Below are positions 34,987-45,781 of a stretch of DNA of 64,000 bases, piece after piece. Below the pieces are notes generated by a model. That model did no database searches. It had not been told where the DNA came from and saw only the letters and a list, made by a program, of their open reading frames with translations. Origin of the DNA: Fragilariopsis cylindrus CCMP1102 (taxonomy: Eukaryota > Bacillariophyta > Bacillariophyceae > Bacillariales > Bacillariaceae). The stretch spans positions 186,001 through 250,000 of the forward strand of contig FMBT01000354.1 in NCBI GenBank assembly GCA_900095095.1. Reading direction: 5' to 3'. How positions within the stretch are numbered: position 1 is the stretch's first letter; each line of letters opens with the position of its first letter. A program made the translations under genes and the position numbers.

Positions 34987-36296
34987 ATGACAGCGACAAC
35001 CAAACATAAATCGGCTACAAAGAGAAAACTTCCATTCGTGACATTTCAAGACAATATAACTGATATTACTTCTTGGTGGTGCTGGGCAATACTACAGAAT
35101 CGTGATTTGTCCTTGTTCGAAGAATTTGAAGGTGTTCTTCAGTGTTTGTCACAAACATCACCGAATATTCCAAAAAATTCACCACTTGGCATACGTCTTC
35201 ATTGTCTCGTCCCATGGCAAGAACTACTCAAAGAACTGTATACAGAGGGTTTGGGAATTGGAAAGAAAAAGTTCGAACGAATTCAAGATACGCTCGTCTT
35301 GTTACGTCAACGTAACTTTCCTGAAACTCCTGCTGAACAAGAATACAAAGAAGTTTTGAGGATGGTCCAAACACATTCGGTGTTATCAAAACTACACAAA
35401 TATTTATCCGGATGATGATGATGCTCTTAATGATAGGAATAAGACATCCGATGACATATTAGACGAATGTGAAGCAAAATGGAGAACTATTTATTTAGAT
35501 GCTGATCATATACCACAATCATTAAAGGATCTCGTTGACAAGACAAATGGTTGGACCTTAAGACTCGTAAAGCTCACATAAAACATATTGTGTCATCCTC
35601 GAGTAGTATCCTTAAGTACAAAATGTTGAGGAACAAAATGCAGAAATTATTACTACGATGGTTCGAGCACGAAATTGAAGGCGATGTACCAGAATTACTA
35701 GAAAAAGGATATCGTGGCATTGGTTTTGGCAATATCTCGTATAACAACAAGAATTCCTTGCCTAAGAATATTACAAGTAATTGATGAGGAAGATTGCTGA
35801 GATAAAAAAATCTCCTGTCGAACCGCCAAAGAAGAAGTCTCTAGAAAGAAAGTCAGAGTCAAAACTACCAAAAGACGTCAAAAAGGTAGAAGAAAGTTTA
35901 CTGGAAATGGAACGCAAATACAAAAATTCTACTATGGAGGGTGCATCTTTGTCGGTGCCTGCTGGTGAATCATCATTTTCACTTAATAAGAGACCGAAAC
36001 AAGATCATATTGTAGAAAAAGAAAGGCACAATGTCGAAAACGGAAGACACAATTTCGATGGATCATATTCAATATCGAAACCAAGTCAATGGGATAGTGA
36101 TACAAGTGAGGTTGAAAACAATATTATCCGGTGGTCGAAAGAGGAAGACATATCCCTAGAAAATGGGATACAGAGATATGGATTTGGTAATTGGAAAGCA
36201 ATCATCAAGTCTTCTGGGGGAATATTCGCGACGAAAAACAAGACCGACTTGAGAGATAGAGCCAAAATATTAATAGGGCAAGGAAAGATCATTTGA
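34987..36296 (+). CDS. Telobox-like Myb/SANT protein (frame-broken)
   Basis: A protein of about 430 residues with a single C-terminal Myb/SANT domain: RWSKEEDISLENGIQRYGFG, NWKAII, then TKNKTDLRDRAKIL (36130-36280). The last helix resembles the VDLKDKWRN telobox of telomere-repeat-binding proteins. The N-terminal region (PFVTFQDNITDITSWWCWAI, WQELLKELYTEGLGIGKKKF) is helical and not recognised; by position it could be a dimerisation domain. The middle is basic and low complexity. The frame breaks at about 35405 (resuming NIYPDDDDALNDRNKTSDDI), about 35550 (resuming WLDLKTRKAHIKHIVSS) and near 35770. A telomere role is an inference from the last helix only. Confidence 0.6.
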
Positions 36297-36709
36297 AGAT
36301 CCATGTATGTATCTGCAGTTCATCATTTCATCAATCTGCGAAGATTAATTAGCAGTTAACTATTGTTTTTTCAATCATCGTAACGTCAAAAATCCCACAG
36401 AAAAACTAATGCTAGTTAGTAAATCTCATCATCTGATAACGTCAAGTAAAATTCAAACTATACTATTACTATTTTGTGTTATTGCGCTCCAAAATAATGC
36501 CACACAATAGCATCCCACTACAGTAGAGAGAAATATATCTGGCGTTAATTCGCCCTTAACGGAGTTCTATACAATATAATACAATATAATCTTAACTAGT
36601 AGGTTTAACAACTTTTTACCGGTTCTCCTGTTTTTATGTTATTAGGGATCAAATAATAATATTCGTGTGTTGCGTTCGTTTGTTTAAACTTTTTCCTAGG
36701 TTCTGTTTA
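36297..36709. other. Convergent intergenic stretch
   Basis: About 410 bp of 3' flanking DNA. A tandem ACAATATAAT repeat lies at 36570-36590. No gene is seen. Confidence 0.5.
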
Positions 36710-39344
36710 TTACGCTCTATTTCCTGAAGCAGTCTCATCAGTTGCTTGGTTTCCAATATCGATGAATTCTAATGCGGTCGTCGTCATCGTCGTCTCCTTC
36801 GTTGATTCAGTATTATCTCCGTTGTCCTTAGTATTGTTTTCTGTACTATTATCACTACTCGTCGATGTTTTGCTGCGAAGAAATTTAATTTTGATTAAGT
36901 CCACCTTAGCTTTCAATTTATTTTTGAGATTTTGTACTTTTGATATTGGTTTCTTTTCAGGATATAACTTATACTTGATTTTCTCCGATGCCTTACGTAC
37001 TAAAATAGTCACGACTGCACCAACAATATACGCATATAAAGATGACGTCAATGATATGACGTTAAATGGCATGCTCATATCAGGAACAGGGGGTAATAGT
37101 ATTAAGCTATTGGAGTACACCATAACGAGATCAGGTGATCGTATCGTTGTTGTATGATGAGAAACAGGAGGAGGAGGTTGATTGCATTGAACAGTTACAC
37201 GACCTGGTGGCAATTCACGTCCACGATTTGGATCACCTGGAAAATCGTCCAATGTTAAAAAGGATGGTCCGTATTCAAAAGAAATAGCAAGTGTCGACGG
37301 CAGAAACAGAAATATTTTATTTTGTTCTTGTTTTAGTTCTGGTGACGACGATTGTGGACCAGAAAATGCCTCCACGTACAAGATACTGCTTCGATCATCT
37401 GAATTCCATTCTACCGATGCCTGCACTTGTTCTGATGAAGAATAAAATGGAGTTGTATCATCAGAATAATTACCATCACCATCACCATCACCATTATTAC
37501 CAGTAGTAGCAGTGGTAGTATCTACAACTTCAAGTGACCTCCACATGGGAGATAAAAAGTCAGGAAGGACTTGTCGATACTTCATTCGACATGATAATGA
37601 AAGGAAATAGTCATTCTGATGATCGAATAGTGGTCGAAGATCAATGACACTTTCAAACCGTCCTTGATTAGTATGATGCCGTCGAAGAACTTGATCGATA
37701 TTAGCCTCATATGGGAAAGTAGGTCCGGGTAGTAGTAGCAGTGATTCCTCATCATTATTTGTGTTATCATTAATAGTTTTTGTTGTTGTTTGTAACGGTT
37801 CTAACCGATAACCACTTGCTGTCGTCTTCGATTCGTGTGGAAGTGATTCTACACGGAATGCATTTCGTTTGCCGATGGGGCACGATAAGGATTCTTCTAG
37901 AAATACATCGGGAAGCCAACTATTCTTGGTGGTATTAGTATTGCTGTCAGTAGAGGTAGGAACGAATGTTTGATATTGAATGCCAAACGATAAACTTTTT
38001 TTGTTACTTTTTCTTTTTGATGATGCTGTTGATGATGTCCAAGTCCACCAAAGTAATTTATTGTATGTAGGGTATTGCGGTGGTTGCTGTTTATCTTTAT
38101 TATTATTATTATTATTATTATAAGTATCATTTCCACCAATGTCGCCATATCCTACCAGAAAATTAGACCATTCCAATGCATTCCATCCAAAGAATTTATG
38201 ATGCATCTTCTTAGAATGATCGCTACTACCACCACCGATACCACCACCACCGCCACCATTACATATAGCTGGTAATGTTGTTCGGAAGGATTGTTCCAAT
38301 GCATCACTACTTAATGCGGCACCACTAAATGGTAATATAATTTGATACAGTCTCGATGATAATGATGAGTCTACTGATAATTTTTCGGTGGCGTTGTTGT
38401 CAACAATAATATCCCATTTTGCACCCGTTACGGGTGTTGTTATAAGTCGCCTTCGTAACAATTCTTCGAAAACAGTTTGGACAGCTTTGGCTTCTTCTTC
38501 GGGTGTCAATCCATCTACAGGTTTAATAGACAGAAAAAATCCCTGTGGTGCGATTAGATAACGTTGATCATCATTCTTATCACTATCATTATTATTCTCA
38601 AAGTCTCCTATAGACAATACCGGTACACCATCAAGACCGAAATTATTTCTGTTGCTATTATTATTATTACTATTATTATCATCACCAACGTATGACGATG
38701 CTGATGACGGGAATCTTTTCGTCGGGTGACTACCAATACTCATATGGACTTGTGCAATACCGTTCGAATAAGATATTGAATCTATATCAATATCCGAAAA
38801 AGGATTAATCCATGCATTATCCTTCCAATGTGCTAATGATTCTAGTCGTACTGTTTTGATCCCCGTTGGTGATGATGATGATGATGATGACATCAATAGT
38901 CGTTCTTCATACGAGAACAACGGCATTTTTTGTTTCATTTTCACTGTCTTTCTGATTTTGAGATTGTATTCTACGAGTGCATGTGATGCGACGCTCAATT
39001 GCTCTATTAATGGTTGGATAAATTCGCTTTGTGCCTTGCTGTCTGCTAAGTGGTGGTTATGCAAGGGAGCTCTAGAGAAAACGGCAACAGCAACTCTCCT
39101 GTACTCGCCTATCCAAATAATTATGATGTTGAGAATGAACGATGAACAATAGCTTTTGTTCTGCAAAGAAATACTGTAATGCATTGAGCATAGAATGCAC
39201 GTGGAAACAGCGCGAAGTAGAAAGTTTTATCGCATTTTGCAGTTTCTCGAATCCCTTACTGAAAAAGTCAGATAATTCGCCATTACAAGAAACTAACATA
39301 ACTAGACATAACAATACTGCAAGGACTAAGGTACTCAACATCAT
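36710..39344 (-). CDS. PIGT: PIG-T/GPI16 subunit of GPI transamidase
   Basis: A PIG-T (Gpi16) homologue, the ER-membrane subunit that holds the GPI transamidase complex together. Proposed exons are 39260-39344, encoding the signal peptide MMLSTLVLAVLLCLVMLVSC, and 36710-39069, giving 814 residues; the GT-AG junction (donor GTAAGG, acceptor AGAG) is in phase but not certain. The C-terminal half carries the recognisable core: FLSLSCRMKYRQVLPDFLSP, then SISFEYG-like ISFEYGPSFLTLDDFPGDPNRG, and VPDMSMPFNVISLTSSLYAY, which begins the membrane helix. A basic cytosolic tail follows. Asn-, Asp- and Gly-rich inserts enlarge the luminal domain relative to the family. Without the signal exon the open frame has no plausible N-terminus. 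Confidence 0.75.
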
Positions 39345-39531
39345 TACTAAAACTATTTACTGCTAGCTAGAGACTGCTTAATCGGAGGTTTTGGTGGTAG
39401 GAGTGTTTCAACTTACACAATCATGTTGCCATCTTCGTCTTTGTCCAGCTACTTAACTTAATAAGTAACAACATGTACTACTGCATATAACAACTACTGC
39501 TTCTATGCATTTATGTTATTAGCTAGATATT

Positions 39532-41371
39532 TTATGACGTTGAGTTAGTTGTTTCGTCAGCTTCTTCTCCGCTTTGTTTTTTATATTTTTCGAAGTCTAC
39601 CCACCCCATAATTTCCATGGCATTGCTATATTCTTCCGTCCTTGTTAGATCTGCGTTGCGAAGGGTGAATGTTTCTATGGGAAAATCATATTTAATATCA
39701 CCGCTGCACTTCTTAAGTTTATTATCATTACTATTCCCACTGGACGTCGTTGATGATGATTTGTTCGCAGTCGTGGCTTTGCCACTGTCAGATTTATTCT
39801 TGTTGTTCTTTGAATCACTCTTCTTCTTCTTCTTGGTCATAACCCAACAACTGAATCGTGGTTCTAGTCCAAATCTAGTAACAACGTCGACTCGTCGTCT
39901 GACCCTCATATTACATTTTTCAACAGTATCCAATACGTCTGCTTCAGCCTTATTGAACGCAGCTTCTACCATACAAAATACACCTCCATCTATATCTGTT
40001 GACGCTGTATAATCTCCCTCCTCCAGCAATAATCGTGATGCCGCTTTTATATAATCTGATGCACACCCACGTGTAGGTACCCGGCAACAAACCTTTTGAT
40101 TATGGTTTTGACTAGCCACAAAACTATCGAGAGGAAAGTACGGCGGTGTCCCTGTGATTAATCGATAGGGTGGTCGAAGAGTGGTCGATGACAATGAAGA
40201 TGACAATGACGATGGTAGTATACCCTCCACTGCAGCCGATGGCCCTTCTGGCGCAACTCCACATCCGTCCCATGTGCGCAAATCCTCCTGCCGAATTTGT
40301 ATTACGTCGTTGGAATGTGATCCATCACTTCCAATCTAAAACAAAAGCAAAGGTACCAATGATGTTCAGGGCACACACACACAAATGCAGTCGCTCGTAA
40401 GAAGAATCGAAATTTCTATGCGTGGTGAAGACTATTCGAATCAAGTTTGCTATGTGCGAATTTCCGTTCTTAATCTCAACAAACGACGGCACTAGTACAA
40501 AATTCTAACCAGTCAAGATGGAATCACAGACAATTGATATTGATTTACTTACGTTCCATTCCAATCCCCGCCGCAGGCAGTCGAAGGACACCTTCTGGGC
40601 CTCGATGCCAACGGAGTTAATTTCACCTAAAAATGCCCAGGCGGTCATCATCAAGACAGATCCACAACCAGTTCCAATATCAGCATGATTGAAAAGACGA
40701 TTATTAGCAGTACCGTCGTCACTAATTCTAGGTTTCTCTTCATTGTCTCCTCCACCAAACATCCGCTTTCCGTCTACCCCGATCATAGCGTTATCTCGAT
40801 GAAGATGCGATCCATACCCACGTTTTCTCATTTCTTCCGCCGCCACCCAAGCGCAAACGAAATCATCTACCGTAAGCTTGTTGCCGTCAGCAATTTGATA
40901 AATTCTCCAATCACCGCAACCAAGTGATCCGACCAGCTCTCCGTTGTAAGGTCTCAGGTTTGTTTGCAAATAGTCGAACGATTCTTCGTCGTCCTGAGAA
41001 CATTTACGACGGCGACGACGAAGAAGACGACCCCACCATGACGAAGGACCGGAAAAACCACTAGTAAAAATCTGTCGGAGTGGATGATCTTCGGGATAGC
41101 CTCTTAACTTCAAAATTTGACCAGGCTTGGAGGCTAAATCTTGCGATCGTTGCGATTTCTTTCTTATTCCTTCCCCCTCACATACCTTACAGGCTGTTCC
41201 ATCGTGCGCTTGGGTTGATTTTTGATACTTTTTTCCCCGTCCTCTACATTTCCAACAACGCTGAGAAGGAGATTCGGCAGAAGCTTGTGCTGTTAAACCA
41301 TCTTGTAGTGGTTCCTTTTTCTTCTTCTTCGTACCATCAAGAATATCTGAATTTGCTCTTTTCCTACCCAT
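39532..41371 (-). CDS. TrmN6-like N6-adenine methyltransferase
   Basis: A SAM-dependent methyltransferase of 540 residues. Exons 40553-41371 and 39532-40335 join at a phase 0 GT-AG intron (GLEWN, then IGSDGSHSN). The start MGRKRANSDIL at 41371 is preferred over an in-frame ATG at 41440. Near the N-terminus four cysteines (CWKCRGRG and CKVCEGEG) look like a zinc-binding pair. The SAM-binding motif is DIGTGCGSVLMMTAWAFL (231-248). The catalytic motif is GTPPYFP (about 335-341), the [ND]PPY variant of N6-adenine and small-domain methyltransferases. A Lys/Ser/Asn-rich insert lies near the C-terminus. The closest well-known relatives are tRNA A37 and other structural-RNA methylases; the exact target cannot be told. 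Confidence 0.78.
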
Positions 41372-42060
41372 GGTGTAAATTATATGAATAATGAGCATAA
41401 ATAAGGTATCGATAAAATAATTGATAAACCTCGAAAACATTTATTTTGAATTTTGGGATGCATGGTGAAAGCGGGTTGATCAAAGTTAAAGGGGGCAGAT
41501 GAGTGCCCACATTATTCAAGCAAGGAAGTTGTTGAAACTACCATGTACTGTACTTCAAGTTCAAACTATTGCTACTGTATATTATAGTAGTGGTATATAT
41601 CATAGATATTAGCTAGGAGGAAATAATCAGTTTGCCCCTACATAATAGATCGAACTTTAATCGTTGTACTAGCTAACAGCTTAAGAAAAAATTACATGCA
41701 CAATTTATGTTTAAAAATGAAAAGAGATTTGAGTCGATTTTGTTGTTATTTGTACATGGCCGGCCACCTGCTATCATTGTTGGCAGAAAATTCGAAAAAA
41801 TACTTATAATAACTAATCTGTATGGTGGACATGCATGTTATTAAAAAGTCTATATGTACTTTTCGCTGAGCTGAAGAACTGGTAGGAACGTTATTGAGGC
41901 CAAAGAACTATTTGTATAGATTTCTGTAGGAAGTACTTACTATTAAATAATTAATGAGTATAATCTAAAGATACATGATAATCATATTATGGTAATAAAA
42001 ACAATATAATTAATAATTATTTCACTTCTTAGTATGTATATATACAGTCTAGTATAATAT
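41372..42060. other. Intergenic stretch
   Basis: About 690 bp upstream of the methyltransferase gene and downstream of the carrier gene. AT-rich. No gene is seen. Confidence 0.5.
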
Positions 42061-42960
42061 TTAGGCGGATACAGCATTCATGATTTCATCGTAGATGACC
42101 AAAACAAGGGCGGCACCAGTTCCACGAAGGACGTTGGCAAGAGCACCCTTGAAGAATCCACCTGGTCCTTCATTCTTGAGGATTTTAGTAAAGCAGTCAC
42201 CCATACCATTGTACATTTGATCTGCTTTAGGTTTGGATGATTCAATTTGAAGACGACGTTGCATGGTATCTAATGGATATGCGGCGATACCGGATGCAGA
42301 TACAGCAACTTGAGCGACGGCGAACTTACTGACAAGACCGACAGTGGTAAAGTCTTTTTGGTAAGGATTGAATGCCTTAAGAATATCTTGAAGACCGAAT
42401 TGGGCACCACGGTAAACAACAATACCTAATGTTGATGGTCCAATTCCATTGTAAAGTGACATGAATCCGTTACTCTTGATGGTCTTCTTAATACAATCAG
42501 CCATACCGTTGTACTTTTGTTCCTTACCGAGATCGGCACCGAGGACTGTTCGGACGTAGATAAGTGGGTAAACAAGAGTGTTGGTTACACCTCCAGCGGC
42601 GGCACCGGATGCAATTTGGGCCATGGCGAATTTTCCAAATTCAGTATTTTTGTTGTACTTTGGGAACAATTTCTTGATGTTGTCCTTGAAGGCCAAGTTA
42701 CAAGCAGCCGTTGGGACGTATCGGACACAATTGGCAAAGTTACCACGCCATAATGATTGTGGACCGAGTTCGGTGATGTGACGTCTGAATGCATCACCCA
42801 TACCAGCATAACGTTTCATTTCGCCGGAAATAACACGTGGATCAGAGTCCTGGTTCTGGATGGCAAGTTTGACCTTCTCCAAAGGGGCGGTAATTGTCTT
42901 CGAGACGGCACCGGAGATACCTCCGGCGGCCAAACTGATTAGAGGATTGACGTCTGACAT
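42061..42960 (-). CDS. ADP/ATP-carrier-like mitochondrial carrier
   Basis: A 299-residue mitochondrial carrier (SLC25) with three repeats and six helices. Overall sequence is of the ADP/ATP carrier type: APLEKVKLAIQNQ (25-37), WRGNFANCVRYVPT (71-84), and the C-terminus FFKGALANVLRGTGAALVLV with IYDEI. However, the RRRMMM signature expected after the third P-x-[DE] motif reads MQRRLQIE (233-240), and the second motif reads PLIYVR (132-137) where PLDFAR is expected, so its acidic residue is lost. It is therefore probably a paralogue whose substrate may not be ADP/ATP. The single exon is intact. Its more regular codon use, unlike the neighbours, suggests high expression. Confidence 0.85.
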   Translation of the reverse strand: MSDVNPLISLAAGGISGAVSKTITAPLEKVKLAIQNQDSDPRVISGEMKRYAGMGDAFRRHITELGPQSLWRGNFANCVRYVPTAACNLAFKDNIKKLFPKYNKNTEFGKFAMAQIASGAAAGGVTNTLVYPLIYVRTVLGADLGKEQKYNGMADCIKKTIKSNGFMSLYNGIGPSTLGIVVYRGAQFGLQDILKAFNPYQKDFTTVGLVSKFAVAQVAVSASGIAAYPLDTMQRRLQIESSKPKADQMYNGMGDCFTKILKNEGPGGFFKGALANVLRGTGAALVLVIYDEIMNAVSA

Positions 42961-43931
42961 GATGAATTTATTATTTTATTTATTATAATTCTGAACGATA
43001 GAAAATTACAGTACGGTAGTGACAATACAAAAGGTGAGAAAAGTCATGTTATTTTTTTTGGTGTTTCGGTCATTTTAAAGATTTTTTAAATTAATGACGG
43101 GGACAACAATAATATAATATGACAAACAATTAGTTCAGATCAACGCCCTTTATCGTCGTCACGAAAGATAACATATTATTATGCACAAGTTCATGAGGAA
43201 GATGAAAAATATGGGAAAGTCTTCCGTATTCGTCGCCATATTATATTCATTATGCTTGCGTCAAAATCTAATTCTCGATGAATTAATAATTCGACGACTA
43301 CATTTTTCCGTTATCGAATCTCAACCCAGAGTTCAATTGCATTACGATAAACGAACCAGAGACTCCCTCCATTCCTGTCATGATCACCATATTAGTAGTC
43401 ATCTTCGTTCATCAAGGATATCTTGATTGTACTACACCGTACGAGTACTCACCTTTCTTGCTAAAGATATATGGGAAAACTGAAGAAGCTAAATATTGTG
43501 TATTTTTAGTTAGCGAAGCGTGTGTTTTTTTTTGATTTTTTGGTGTCTTTGGTCGACCACACAAAAAAAAAGCATTCCAATTTTACGCCTGTTCATTATT
43601 CCGACATTATTTCCGTCATTATTTCTTCAGAATTCAATGAGTGGCTAGTGCGCTACCGTAAATCTGCTAACAAAACACACGATGATGAAAATGAGCGAAA
43701 ATTCAATGACAGAACCAACAATTGAAAATACGCATGGCTGATATCAAACGAATACGCACGCGCCGTCGTCCTCTTTATTGCCGTTAAAAGCGAGGTTTTA
43801 GCTTAACACGTAAGTCTGTGATGTGGTATATCGGGACTTAATTTTGGGTTCGATTCGTGACTGATAAAAATTTTCAATTGACAAAAAATCTGGCTGTAAT
43901 AAATAATTATCCTGATTATTTTTATGTTTTA
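42961..43931. other. Intergenic stretch
   Basis: About 970 bp with the promoter of the carrier gene on the left. A small open frame at 43181-43426 has no coding character. A GGTTCGATTC sequence near 43846 resembles a pol III B box, but no tRNA folds around it. Confidence 0.45.
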
Positions 43932-45098
43932 CTATGTTCCAACGAATAATTTGACCAATCCATGCATATCATCAACATGTACATTATGTCCAGATTTATG
44001 TAAAACATGCAAATGAAAAGTTGATGGAAACTCTTTTGTTAATGCTTCAAATTTTGAAATAATTGGAATCGACCATCCAGTATTTTTTCCTCCTCGTACT
44101 AAATGAACATGTGTGTCATCACTGTTATTATTATTATTATTATTATTATTTTCAAGAATAGTTCTCAATATACCCATAAAATCTTGATTGGAAAATTCCG
44201 GTTTTAATCGAGTAACTAAATCATTATCAAAACCAAAATCATTATTCTTACTATCGTATGACATAGCTAACCATTGTGCTGTACCTAGATCCATTTTATA
44301 TGGATCTTGTGTCAATATATCCACAATTTCATTTCGATTCAATGATTTTTCTTCCACTCTACTAGTAATATTATGTAATACGTCCGTAATTTTATTTAAT
44401 ACGTGCTCGACACTGTCATTTGCTTCACCAGGAACAGTATCTAGTAACCAAACTGCCTTCAGTGGTGGTGGGTTTGTTATCGATGTGGATGTTGATGTTG
44501 ATTTTGATTTTGATGTTGATTTGGATACAGCATTAGCAGCAGCATACTCCAGTGCCAATCGTCCACCGAAAGAGTGTCCTACTATAACACTAGTCGGTGC
44601 TGCTGCTTTGGTGGTATTTTTATGAAATTCTTTTAAAGTATAATCGATATCTTGTGTACAATCTTGAAATGTTGAAATAGCATCATATGTATCGTTATCG
44701 TTATCTTGTTTTTGGGTTTGATACGATTTCCCATGTCCTCTTATGTCCATTAGAATACCTGATGATTGTTGCTGCTTAACAACATTCCTAGCAAATGTCT
44801 TTAAATTTCGTCCATTACCCAATAGGCCATGTAAAAATAAAATGGAATATTCATTATTATTATCGTTATTATCATTTCCGAGCTCTTTGTCATCCGTATT
44901 AGTAGTACTTGTATTTTTTGTAGCTGCTAAGAATTCAGTGTGTAATTTAATAGGTGTTATAGGTGATGCCAGCAGCGCTACTCTAGTGGATGCTATTTCT
45001 GTGCTTGTTGTTCTTCTGAAAAAGCGTCGACCGGATGTCGAAGTCGACGAGATTATCCTTCTCAGCATCATCGACGACGACGCTGTTAACGATGACAT
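43932..45098 (-). CDS. ABHD11-like mitochondrial alpha/beta hydrolase
   Basis: A 388-residue alpha/beta hydrolase most like the ABHD11/YbfF esterase group. The N-terminus (MLRRIISSTSTSGRRFFRRT) is basic and Ser-rich, typical of a mitochondrial presequence. Core motifs: SILFLHGLLGNGRNLKTFAR (85-104, oxyanion region), MDIRGHGKSY (117-126), the nucleophile elbow VGHSFGG (Ser176), the KAVWLLDTVPG segment, and SGHNVHVDD near the end (His371). Asn-rich and Lys/Ser/Thr inserts (near 190-205 and 320) are absent from bacterial relatives. Single intact exon. Confidence 0.78.
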   Translation of the reverse strand: MSSLTASSSMMLRRIISSTSTSGRRFFRRTTSTEIASTRVALLASPITPIKLHTEFLAATKNTSTTNTDDKELGNDNNDNNNEYSILFLHGLLGNGRNLKTFARNVVKQQQSSGILMDIRGHGKSYQTQKQDNDNDTYDAISTFQDCTQDIDYTLKEFHKNTTKAAAPTSVIVGHSFGGRLALEYAAANAVSKSTSKSKSTSTSTSITNPPPLKAVWLLDTVPGEANDSVEHVLNKITDVLHNITSRVEEKSLNRNEIVDILTQDPYKMDLGTAQWLAMSYDSKNNDFGFDNDLVTRLKPEFSNQDFMGILRTILENNNNNNNNNSDDTHVHLVRGGKNTGWSIPIISKFEALTKEFPSTFHLHVLHKSGHNVHVDDMHGLVKLFVGT

Positions 45099-45781
45099 TG
45101 TTTGATATGATTGACTACAGGGGATTATTGATTATTGATTTGATCAATTAATTGTGAATCCTTCTATTTCGAAGTTGCTCTCTTGTGTTGTTTTGGTGGA
45201 TCTTTTACAAAAGATTTTACTTTCTAATTAGAAGTATAGCTTGCTTAGCACTACGACGTACTCGCTCCCCGAAATATTTCCTCTCCCCCGAAGTAACTTT
45301 GGGGGGGGCAATGACCTACGAACTCCTTCTTCAAGAAAAATGATGTGAAGTAAAGAATTCTTTTTATTCATTATGAAGGGGGAATGCCTCCGATATTCCG
45401 AGATTCACATTTGGAAAATACTTTTGCCATCAGAAAACTTCGAATCAATCGAATGAATCTGAATCAGAATCAGGATCAGAATATCGTCGAATCTACCGTA
45501 ATAAAGTTACCGGTGTCATTTTTGATGTCTTAAGCTTTTTATTTTGACAACAGATTTCACAGACCTCATGAATTCATCTCGTCAAGAGCTCTATTTACGC
45601 TACGAGTACATATTAAGCTAACTTAGATTCGATTTGTCGCCTCAACTTTTGTTTACAGAATACGGTATTGATAATCCTTCACATGCCAGCATTGAAAAGA
45701 AAAAAAATCAAAATTATAAGAAGTTACATCATCATATTGTTTAATGTCATCTTACTAAAACGAAATCCATAACCACCCATC
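45099..45781. promoter_or_regulatory. Divergent intergenic region, ABHD11-like / ankyrin-RCC1
   Basis: About 680 bp between divergent starts, containing a G7-8 run near 45301. No specific motif is recognised. Confidence 0.35.

Noticed and set aside
42517-42753. Several antisense open frames in the carrier gene
   Set aside because: They arise from the regular codon use of the carrier gene and show no protein character.
43790-43880. Possible tRNA around GGTTCGATTC
   Set aside because: No acceptor or anticodon stem can be folded and the A box is imperfect.
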